Assembly (NCBI GenBank): GCA_022823145.1
Contig: JAJDXS010000018.1
Location: 1 to 64,000, forward strand
Length of the DNA: 64,000 bases
Source of the DNA: Gemmatimonadota bacterium
Lineage (GTDB): Bacteria; Gemmatimonadota; Gemmatimonadetes; Longimicrobiales; Gaopeijiaceae
Direction: 5' to 3'
The notes beneath the pieces were generated by a model that did no database searches, was not told where the DNA came from, and saw nothing but the letters and a program-made list of their open reading frames with translations. This document shows positions 51,809 through 59,433 of the stretch, in pieces. Made by a program: the position numbers and the translations under genes. How positions within the stretch are numbered: the first letter of the stretch is position 1; each line of letters opens with the position of its first letter.

Positions 51809-53203
51809 ATGCATCTCATTACGGGACGGCACCTGCCCCGCCGGACCTTCCTGCGCGGCGTTGGTGCGAGTGTCGCGTTGCCGTTCCTGGATGCCATGGC
51901 ACCCGCCCGGGAGCGGTGGGCGGTCACGCGCGCACGCACGGCGCTCGACCGCACGCGCCTCGTCGCCATCGAAATGGTCCACGGCTCGGCGGGTAGCAAC
52001 GCGTGGGGTGCGACTGAGCACCTCTGGTCGCCCCCGGAGACCGGACGCGGCTTCGACTTCGGTCCCAGCGTCCTCAGTTCGCTCGAGCCGTACCGGGACT
52101 ACCTCACGATCGTCAGCGACACCGACGTCGAGGGCGCCGAGGCGAGAAAGCCCAAGGAGATCGGGGGCGACCACTTCCGCTCCAGCGCGACCTTCCTGAC
52201 CCAGTCCCACCCCAAGCAGACCGAGAGTTCCGATGTCTGGGTCGGTACTTCGCTGGACCAGTTCTACGCCCAGCGGTTCGGTCAGGACACGCCGATCCCG
52301 TCCATGCAGCTTTGCATCGAGAATGTGGATCAGGCCGGCGGCTGCGCCTACGGCTACGCGTGCGTCTACACCGACACCATCTCCTGGTCGGCGCCGGACC
52401 AGCCTCTGCCCATGGTGCGGGACCCGCGGGTCGCCTTTGACCAGCTCTTCGGAGCGGGCGGCACGCCCGAAGCCCGGGAAGCCCGCCGCCGGGCAAGCGC
52501 CAGTATCCTCGACTTCATTGTGGGGGAGGTGAACGCGCTCAAGCGGGAGCTCGATCCGGTGGACGGACGCCGCGTGGATCGCTATCTGAACGACATCCGG
52601 GAGCTCGAGCGCCGGATCGCGCGCGTGGTGGCGCGCAACGAGAGCGGAGAAGAGCGCGAGTTGCCGGGTGCGCCCGCCGGAGTCCCCGACTCCTTCGACG
52701 AGCACGTCAAGCTGATGTTCGACCTGCAAGCGCTCGCCTTCCAGGCGGACGTGACCGGCATCTTCTCGTTCAAGATGGGTCGGGACGCCTCCAGCCGCGT
52801 CTACCCGGAGAGCGGTGTCGACAAGGGCTTCCATCCGTCGTCACACCATGGCGGCAGGCCCGACGCCGTCCTCGAGTTCGCCGAGATCAACCGGTATCAC
52901 GTGGGGCTGGTTCCGTACTTCCTGGACCGGCTGGCCAGTATCCAGGAGGGCGACGGAAGCCTGCTCGACAAGACCATGGTGATCTACGGCTCGCCAATGG
53001 GCGACTCGAACGTGCACAACCACAAGCGCTGCCCGCTCTTCGTGGTTGGCGGAGCGAACGGCCGCATGGACGGAGACCTGCACCTGCGTGCCGACGCCGG
53101 GACGCCGATGGCCAACGTCATGCTCAGCCTGATGCACAAGCTGGGGATGGACGACATGAAGAGCTTCGGCGACAGCACCGGGACGTTCCCGCTCTCGATA
53201 TGA
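51809..53203 (+). CDS. Tat-exported DUF1552 protein (cassette 2)
   Basis: A 464-residue paralogue of the protein at 46069-47451. The twin-arginine signal is Arg11-Arg12 (PRRTFLRGVGASVALPFL). Shared features include GGDHFRSSATFLTQSHP, IPSMQLCIENVDQ and MVIYGSPMGDSNVHNHKRCP. It starts 5 bases after DUF1592 copy 2 and overlaps the ankyrin start by four bases, tighter than in cassette 1. Same unknown role; divergence suggests a different target. Confidence 0.88.
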   Translation: MHLITGRHLPRRTFLRGVGASVALPFLDAMAPARERWAVTRARTALDRTRLVAIEMVHGSAGSNAWGATEHLWSPPETGRGFDFGPSVLSSLEPYRDYLTIVSDTDVEGAEARKPKEIGGDHFRSSATFLTQSHPKQTESSDVWVGTSLDQFYAQRFGQDTPIPSMQLCIENVDQAGGCAYGYACVYTDTISWSAPDQPLPMVRDPRVAFDQLFGAGGTPEAREARRRASASILDFIVGEVNALKRELDPVDGRRVDRYLNDIRELERRIARVVARNESGEERELPGAPAGVPDSFDEHVKLMFDLQALAFQADVTGIFSFKMGRDASSRVYPESGVDKGFHPSSHHGGRPDAVLEFAEINRYHVGLVPYFLDRLASIQEGDGSLLDKTMVIYGSPMGDSNVHNHKRCPLFVVGGANGRMDGDLHLRADAGTPMANVMLSLMHKLGMDDMKSFGDSTGTFPLSI

Positions 53204-54990
53204 GGATGTTGCGTGTGGACTGGCTCGGCGCTGTTCTCCTGACTGCACTGGTCGGCCTGGCCGGCGATCCGCGCATCGACTCCCCTGTCGCCGACGCGGC
53301 CATGCGGGACGATGTCGCGGCCGTGCGTGCCCTGCTGGCGGAAGGCGCCGACGTGAATTCTCCCCGCGGCGATGGCATGACCGGGCTGCACTGGTCGGCG
53401 CTGAACGGCAGCTCGGAGATCGCCCGGATGCTCATCGGCGCCGGTGCCGATCTGGAAGCGGCGACCCGCATAGGCGCCCATACGTCCCTCCATGTTGCGG
53501 GCAGGGAAGGCAACGGCGAGATCGTCGCGATCCTGGCGGAAGCGGGGGCGGATGTGGAGGCGGTGACCGAAACGGGAGCCACGCCACTTCATTTCGCTGC
53601 GGCGGCGGGGGATGTGCGGGCAGTCACCGCGCTGCTCGACCATGGTGCCCGGGTGGACGCGACGGAGCCCGAGTGGGGACAGACCCCGCTCATGTTCGCG
53701 GCGGCGCTCGGGCGCACGAACGCGGTCGTGGCGCTCTTCGAGGCGGGCGCCGACCCGACCATCACCGCCCGCGTGATGGACCTGGTCGAGCGTGACATCC
53801 TCGACCGGTTTTCGGAGCGGCGGCGGCGGACGGAGATCGCGGCGCTGCGCGGCGGCGCGGACGTCTTGAGCTACCCGGTCGAGTCAGGCGTGGCGGGCCG
53901 CACGCCGCAGGGGTCGACCGCCCCGCTCACTTCGCGAGAAGAGCAGGCCCGACAGGCGGCCCAGGAAGCGTTGGAAGCGCGGCGCCAGACGGGGGAGCCC
54001 ATCCCCCTCAACTACGCCGATCTCGTCGGCAAGCACGGCGGCCTCTCGGCGATCCATCTCGCGGCCCGTGAGGGTCACACATCCACCGTGATGGCCCTGC
54101 TCGACCGCGGCGTCGACATCGACCTGCCCAGCGCGGCGGACAACACCACGCCGATGTTGATGGCCGCGATCAACGGCTACTTCGATCTCGTTGTTCAACT
54201 TCTGGAGCGCGGGGCCGACCCCAACCTCGCCAGCGACGCCGGGGCAGCGCCTCTCTACGCCGTGCTCAACATGCAATGGGCGCCGAAGGCCCGGCACCCC
54301 CAGCCGCTCGAATACGAGCAGCAGGAGATGGGCTACCTGGAGCTGATGCGTGCCCTGCTGGAAGCCGGCGCGGATGTGAACGCCCGCCTTGAGCGCACCC
54401 TCTGGTTCACCACCTACAACCGCGACCTGCTGGGAGTGGACCGCACGGGCGCAACCGCCTTCTGGCGCGCCGCGCACGCGACCGACGTACCCGCCATGAA
54501 GCTGCTCCTGGAGTACGGGGCCGATCCTGACCTCCCGACCATCAAGGTCCCGCGGCGGAGCTTCGGTTCCCGCGACGAGACCGATGAGTCCGGGTTGCCT
54601 CCCGTTCCCATCGGTGGTCCGGCCGTCTATCCGATCCACGCGGCGGCCGGAGTCGGTTACGGTCAGGGTTTCGCGGGCAACTCGCACCGGCATGCACCCG
54701 ACGGCTGGATGCCCACGATGCGGTTCCTGGTGGAGGAGCACGGCGCCGACGTCAACGCGCGCGACCTCAATGGCTACACCCCGGTTCACCACGCGGCAGC
54801 CCGCGGCGACAACGAGATGATTCTCTACCTGGTCGAGAAGGGTGCCGACGTCACCGCTGTGGCCCGTAGCGGCCAGACCACGGTGGACATGGCCAACGGC
54901 CCGGTGCAGAGGATTCAGCCGTTTGTCGAGACCGTGGCGCTACTCGAACGCCTGGGGGCGAAAAACAACCATCGTTGCGTGAGCTGCTAG
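53200..54990 (+). CDS. Secreted ankyrin-repeat protein ending in CVSC (cassette 2)
   Basis: A 596-residue paralogue of the protein at 47465-49273. It has a short hydrophobic N-terminal segment (WLGAVLLTALVGLAG), ankyrin repeats, a variable charged middle part (about 200-265) and further repeats. The conserved GGPAVYPIHAAAGVGYGQGF and SHRHAPDGW insert is present, and the chain ends NNHRCVSC. The middle region is the least conserved between copies, while the terminal CVSC and HRH insert are kept. ATG 53200 overlaps the DUF1552 stop. Confidence 0.85.
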   Translation: MRMLRVDWLGAVLLTALVGLAGDPRIDSPVADAAMRDDVAAVRALLAEGADVNSPRGDGMTGLHWSALNGSSEIARMLIGAGADLEAATRIGAHTSLHVAGREGNGEIVAILAEAGADVEAVTETGATPLHFAAAAGDVRAVTALLDHGARVDATEPEWGQTPLMFAAALGRTNAVVALFEAGADPTITARVMDLVERDILDRFSERRRRTEIAALRGGADVLSYPVESGVAGRTPQGSTAPLTSREEQARQAAQEALEARRQTGEPIPLNYADLVGKHGGLSAIHLAAREGHTSTVMALLDRGVDIDLPSAADNTTPMLMAAINGYFDLVVQLLERGADPNLASDAGAAPLYAVLNMQWAPKARHPQPLEYEQQEMGYLELMRALLEAGADVNARLERTLWFTTYNRDLLGVDRTGATAFWRAAHATDVPAMKLLLEYGADPDLPTIKVPRRSFGSRDETDESGLPPVPIGGPAVYPIHAAAGVGYGQGFAGNSHRHAPDGWMPTMRFLVEEHGADVNARDLNGYTPVHHAAARGDNEMILYLVEKGADVTAVARSGQTTVDMANGPVQRIQPFVETVALLERLGAKNNHRCVSC

Positions 54991-55153
54991 TCCAGCAACG
55001 ATCGGGCGGGCAGCGAAGTCGAAATCTCCGGATAGCCCAATCCGCTGTCAGGGTGTTCTACGGGGCGACGGCGTACGCGGGGGATCAAATCAGGCCCTGA
55101 AGTGTCATAGGGTTGACGAATCGGAATCACCCCATCAGCCGAAAAGGATCGCA

Positions 55154-55570
55154 ATGTCGCAAGGGAACAACGGAATCCGGACTCGGGGTATGGTCGCGAC
55201 AATAGCAGGCGCCGTCGTGCTCAGCGGCTGCTACCACGCAGTCATCAACACGGGCATCCAACCAGGACCGCGCACTGTCGAAGAAAAGTGGGCGATGGGG
55301 TACATCGGTGGACTCGTGCCGCCTGATCCCGTCTACGCGGAGCAACAGTGCGGCGAAAGCGGAGTGGCGCGCGTAGAGACGAAGCACTCCTTCCTGAACC
55401 AGCTGGTGGCCGGCTTGACCTTCAGCATCTTCACTCCCATGGAGATAGTGGTCACATGCGGGAGGGGGGCCGAAGGAGACGCTGCAGCGTCCTCGGATTC
55501 TCCGGCAGTATCCGGGGATGCCACACCTTCCAGGGACGTCGCGAAGTCAGGCGACCGCGGCCACAAATGA
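55154..55570 (+). CDS. Bor/Iss-like lipoprotein
   Basis: A 138-residue lipoprotein: the signal peptide ends in VVLSGC with Cys26. The mature part resembles lambda Bor: HAVINTGIQPG near the start, then a cysteine-containing AEQQCGESGVARVETKHSFLNQLVAGL, then FTPMEIVVTCG. Bor-type proteins are surface lipoproteins linked to serum or host survival in enterobacteria. Here only the similarity can be stated. A Ser/Asp-rich tail follows the domain. The AAGGAT sequence before ATG 55154 is a ribosome site. It stands alone after the cassettes. Confidence 0.7.
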   Translation: MSQGNNGIRTRGMVATIAGAVVLSGCYHAVINTGIQPGPRTVEEKWAMGYIGGLVPPDPVYAEQQCGESGVARVETKHSFLNQLVAGLTFSIFTPMEIVVTCGRGAEGDAAASSDSPAVSGDATPSRDVAKSGDRGHK

Positions 55571-55592
55571 CAATCGACCGGCCTGCGTGCCG

Positions 55593-55880
55593 CTACGAAG
55601 AGGGCACGTTCGGGTTGTTCACGCGCTCCACGTCGGGCATGGGAATGCACCGGTCGCCGCCGTAGAACCCGCCCGTCGGATAAGGCGTGTCCGGCGGAGG
55701 TACCAGCGGGAGGTCGTAGCGGTGGATGTCTCCCAGTGCGTGTCCCTCGAGGAAGAGTTCAACCTGGCGCTCGAAGAGTAGCTGCTCTCCCCGGACAAGG
55801 TGAGGCGCATACGTGTGTGGATGCAAGAACATCGACCCGACAGCATCCCACACCACCTGCTCCACCCTCGTCAGGTGCGC
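55593..55880 (-). pseudogene. C-terminal fragment of a SusD/RagB-like lipoprotein gene
   Basis: The leftward frame encodes about 95 residues with the standard SusD C-terminus: ERQVELFLEGHALGDIHRYD, then TPYPTGGFYGGDRCIPMP and ERVNNPNVP. The rest of the roughly 500-residue gene is missing. An in-frame TAG ends the frame just upstream, near 55886-55888, next to an AT-rich stretch. GTG 55865 is the only plausible start, but the protein would lack the signal and the TPR part. It is best read as a relic of a SusC/SusD locus. Confidence 0.7.
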
Positions 55881-55991
55881 CGAATACTAAACGTTTTTGT
55901 TTACTATTGACGACTCAGGCCCCGGCCGACAATCTCCCTGCGACCGGTCGACGAACCCGGTGCCACATTGTAGCGACGAGGAGGCCTCGAG

Positions 55992-58124
55992 TTGATCCAG
56001 CGACGCTTGCGCACCTGTTTGTCCCTGGCCGCGAGCACCGCAGCCCCGTCCCTCGCCGGAGGCTGCGGGCTGCCGGATCTGGCCATGTCGGACCCCTGCG
56101 CCGATCCGGCCAACGAGATCGTGGCCGAGAACTGTCTCGGCGGGCACCCCGCGACCGAGTGGGACATCAACGGATACGGCGATCCGGGCATTCAGGGGTT
56201 CGGCACCGGGATCGCGGTCGCGCAGGGCGAGTCGATCGACTTCAAGGTCGATACGGACTCGGACGACTATCGGATCGACATCTACCGGATGGGCTACTAC
56301 GGCGGGATGGGGGCGCGGAGAGTGGACTCGTTCGAACCATCGGCCGCGCTCCCGCAGATCCAGCCGGAGTGCCTGCGCGGGGCGATCCCGGTGCTGGCCG
56401 AGGGGGGCGGGCTGGACACGTGGCCGGCGCCGCTCGTCGATTGCGGCAACTGGGCGGTCTCGGCTTCGTGGCGCGCGCCGGAGGACGCGACCTCGGGGAT
56501 CTACTTCGCGCGGCTGGTGCGCGAGGACCCGGTCGAGGGGTGGGTCAGGAACGACCGGTTCGGGCCCTCGCCGCTGCCGCCGACGGGGCGGGATTCGCTG
56601 TGGGAGGCCGACGGCTTCCGCGCGGTCATGCGGAACGCGCTGCGTGAGCCCCGGGCGAGCCACATCTACTTCGTCGTGCGGGACGACGACGGCGCGTCGG
56701 ATCTGCTCTTCCAGACGTCGGACCTGACCTGGCAGGCGTACAATCGCTACGGTGGCCACAGCGTCTACGGGCGGCTCAACCCGGAACGGCTTCGGCTGCA
56801 CGGCGGGGAGCCGCGCGCGCCCAAGGTCAGCTACAACCGGCCGTTCGAGACGCGGCACTACCGCGCAGTGAACATGCCCTTCAACTCCGAGTATCCGATG
56901 GTGCGCTGGCTCGAGCGGAACGGCTACGACGTCAGCTACTCGTCCGGCGTGGATACCGACCGGCGAGGCGAGGAACTGCTGGAGCACAAGGTCTTCCTGT
57001 CGGTCGGGCATGACGAGTACTGGACGGGTCGGCAGCGCCGCAATGTCGAGGCCGCTCGCGCGGCGGGCGTGCACCTGGCCTTCTTCAGCTCCAACGAGGT
57101 CTACTGGAAGGTGCGCTGGGAGACGGGCATCGACGGCTCGGGCCAGCCGTACCGGACGCTGGTGACGTACAAGGACTCGCAGGATCACAGGCGGCTGGAC
57201 CCGGTGGAGTGGACGGGCGAGTTCCGCGATCACCGGTCGATCAACGCCGAGGGTGCGTGGCCGGAAAACGCGCTCACAGGGACGCTCTTCACCGTGAACG
57301 CGTGGCGGAACGACCCGATCATCGTGGACGCGGAGTTCGCGGGGCTGCGCTTCTGGCGAAACACGCAGGTGGCGCGGCTGCGGGCCGGCGAGCGCTACGT
57401 GTCGATCAAGGGGATCCTGGGCCACGAATGGGACTCTGACATCGACAACGGGTTCCGGCCGCCGGGCCTGTTCCGGGTGGCGGCGAGCACCTTCGACAAC
57501 GTGCTCTACTGCGTGCATCCGGGGCGGGGGTGCGAGACGGGCAGTGCCACGCACCACGCTGTCATGTACCGTCACGAGAGCGGGGCGCTGGTGTTCGGTG
57601 CGGGCACGCTGCAGTGGTCATGGGGGCTCGATGCGCACCACGATACCGAGACCGGCGTGCCGCCCGAGAGGCAGAACGGCAGCGACACGCGGGTGGGCGT
57701 GGACCCGCACGGTCCGGACCGGGTGTTGCAGCAGGCGACGGTGAACCTGTTCGCGGACATGGGGGTTCAGCCCGCCACGCTGGAGGAGGGACTGGTGGCG
57801 GCGGAGGCCTCGGAGGACGCCGAGGCGCCGAGGTCGTCAATCGACACGGTTTCGTTTGTTCTGCGCGGGAATGACGTCACCGCACACGTGACCGGGGCGG
57901 CGTCGGACAGCGGGGGTGGGGTGGTGGCGGCCATCGAGGTTTCGGTGGACGGCGGGGCCACGTGGCACCCGGCGCGCGGACGGGCGAAGTGGTCCTACTC
58001 CTGGCAGCCCGATGCGGCGGCGAGAGAGGTCTCGATCATGGTTCGAGCGGTGGACGACAGCGCGAATCTGGAGGTGGCTGGAGAGGGCATCACGGTGGAG
58101 ATTTCGGCTCGCCGCCCGAACTGA
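55992..58124 (+). CDS. N,N-dimethylformamidase beta-subunit-like secreted protein
   Basis: A 710-residue protein. The start is TTG 55992 with a hydrophobic signal and a cysteine at 25 (AGGCG), possibly a lipoprotein. A beta-sandwich segment (YRIDIYRMGYYGGMGARRV) is followed by a long region with the family's LLFQTSDLTWQAYNRYGG, SVGHDEYWTGRQRRNVE, FFSSNEVYWKVRWE and TLQWSWGLDAHH, then a C-terminal Ig-like domain (about 610-705). The family includes the large subunit of dimethylformamidase; most members have no tested substrate. There is no small subunit here. Confidence 0.8.
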   Translation: MIQRRLRTCLSLAASTAAPSLAGGCGLPDLAMSDPCADPANEIVAENCLGGHPATEWDINGYGDPGIQGFGTGIAVAQGESIDFKVDTDSDDYRIDIYRMGYYGGMGARRVDSFEPSAALPQIQPECLRGAIPVLAEGGGLDTWPAPLVDCGNWAVSASWRAPEDATSGIYFARLVREDPVEGWVRNDRFGPSPLPPTGRDSLWEADGFRAVMRNALREPRASHIYFVVRDDDGASDLLFQTSDLTWQAYNRYGGHSVYGRLNPERLRLHGGEPRAPKVSYNRPFETRHYRAVNMPFNSEYPMVRWLERNGYDVSYSSGVDTDRRGEELLEHKVFLSVGHDEYWTGRQRRNVEAARAAGVHLAFFSSNEVYWKVRWETGIDGSGQPYRTLVTYKDSQDHRRLDPVEWTGEFRDHRSINAEGAWPENALTGTLFTVNAWRNDPIIVDAEFAGLRFWRNTQVARLRAGERYVSIKGILGHEWDSDIDNGFRPPGLFRVAASTFDNVLYCVHPGRGCETGSATHHAVMYRHESGALVFGAGTLQWSWGLDAHHDTETGVPPERQNGSDTRVGVDPHGPDRVLQQATVNLFADMGVQPATLEEGLVAAEASEDAEAPRSSIDTVSFVLRGNDVTAHVTGAASDSGGGVVAAIEVSVDGGATWHPARGRAKWSYSWQPDAAAREVSIMVRAVDDSANLEVAGEGITVEISARRPN

Positions 58125-58186
58125 CGGTTTGTACCTTCGGGGCGATTCTGACCGGTCGCGTCCACTCTGCGGGAAGAACCGTGCCC

Positions 58187-59383
58187 ATGTACAGTATATT
58201 GCGATGCACTGGTCGCCGGGGTCGCGCGGCCCAACGTCTGATTGCGCTCGGCGGGACGATCACGCTGACGGGATGTGCAGCCGAGCCGGATGCGGAGCCG
58301 GTTGGCGGGGTCGTCCCCGGGGCGCCGCTGGAGATCGAGGCCATGCCTGCGCTGAGCGTAGGTGTGCTTGGGGGCGGCGATCTGCACCAGGAGTTCGACA
58401 GGGTTGTCAGGCCGTTCCTGCTGCCCGACGGGCGGCTTGTGGTGCCGAATTCCGGAGGGGACGACATCCGCGTCTTCAATGACGATGGCGAACTCCTGGA
58501 AGCCCTGGGCGGTCGAGGGGAGGGTCCCGGTGAGTTCCGGGACCTCGACTCCGCCTGGCCGCGGGGGGATACGATCGAGGCTTTCGATGGCCGGCTGCGA
58601 CGGATAACCCGTTTCCTGCCGGGCGGCTCCACGGAAGTCGTCCCAATTGCCGGCGGTGAGTATCCCGATCTCGGGTTGGGCGCGGGTCCGCTGGGTCGAG
58701 GCTGGGTGTTGGGCGGCGTCGTCTTTGCCGGCCACGGACCACGTGACCTTGTTGCCGTTCATCACTTCGACCGGGACGGCGGCCACCTCGGCGAGCTGGT
58801 CTCGGTCGGTGGCATCGTCCGCTATTCCGCCGGCAACTTCGGCGGTCCCGAACCCCTGTCCCCCCGGTCGGTGTTCGTGGCGGACGGGACACATCTCTAC
58901 TTCGGGGACACCCTGGAGCCCGTGATTCGCCGCACTTCCGCGCCCGGCATCGCGGACGGGGAGATCGCATGGGAGCCTACGGGCTCGCTGGCGGTCCGCG
59001 ATGCCCTCGCCCAGGTGATCGACCTGGCGGCATCCCGGGCACCAGCGGACGAGGGGTCGGCCACCCGGGCCAGACACGAGGCGGCACCCGTTCCCGACGA
59101 ACTGTCGGTGTTCTGGGACTTCCTCATGGATCCGGAAGGGTTCCTCTGGATCCAGCACTATGAGCCCCTGGCGCACGCCTTCGCCCTGGGAGGCAGATAC
59201 GTCGGAGGTGTCGGAAACGGTGGCGTGTGGTTGGTCATGGCTCTGGATGGGCGCCGCGCCGGATCGGTCGAAGTCCCCGATGGCCTCGAATTGACGCAGA
59301 TCACCCGCACGAGCGTCGTCGGGATCCGGCGCGACGAACTCGGCGTCGAGTCCGTGCACGTACACCGGATTCGCCGCAATTGA
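58187..59383 (+). CDS. 6-bladed beta-propeller lipoprotein
   Basis: A 398-residue protein with a lipobox at TLTGCAAEP (Cys about 29). Blade-like repeats follow, such as LLPDGRLVVPNSGGDDIRVFNDDGELLEALGGRGEG, whose GRGEGPGEF turn is typical of NHL-like 6-bladed propellers in Gemmatimonadota and Bacteroidota. Such proteins are numerous and of unknown role, probably binding at the surface. ATG 58187 is preferred over the in-frame GTG at 58181 because the signal then begins MYSILRCTGRRGRA. Confidence 0.72.
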   Translation: MYSILRCTGRRGRAAQRLIALGGTITLTGCAAEPDAEPVGGVVPGAPLEIEAMPALSVGVLGGGDLHQEFDRVVRPFLLPDGRLVVPNSGGDDIRVFNDDGELLEALGGRGEGPGEFRDLDSAWPRGDTIEAFDGRLRRITRFLPGGSTEVVPIAGGEYPDLGLGAGPLGRGWVLGGVVFAGHGPRDLVAVHHFDRDGGHLGELVSVGGIVRYSAGNFGGPEPLSPRSVFVADGTHLYFGDTLEPVIRRTSAPGIADGEIAWEPTGSLAVRDALAQVIDLAASRAPADEGSATRARHEAAPVPDELSVFWDFLMDPEGFLWIQHYEPLAHAFALGGRYVGGVGNGGVWLVMALDGRRAGSVEVPDGLELTQITRTSVVGIRRDELGVESVHVHRIRRN

Positions 59384-59433
59384 CAAGGTTTGCCATCGTG
59401 TAGGCACGTTTGCCGCGATCTCCTGGAGGCACC

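Larger units (their letters stand above)
43580..54990 (+). repeat. Direct tandem duplication of a three-gene cassette (DUF1592 - DUF1552 - ankyrin)
   Basis: The gene order, strand, spacing and protein families at 43580-49273 are repeated at 49281-54990. Each pair is strongly similar along its full length, for example QYCVRCHNERRLLGNMSLED, PRRTFL.GVGAS, and TTVDMANGPVQRIQPF in both. Divergence is moderate and even, so the duplication is old and both copies are kept intact. Confidence 0.9.

Noticed and set aside
55348..55665. Second frame overlapping the Bor-like gene and SusD relic
   Set aside because: Low-complexity Arg-rich translation with no homology pattern; the lipoprotein and SusD frames explain the DNA.
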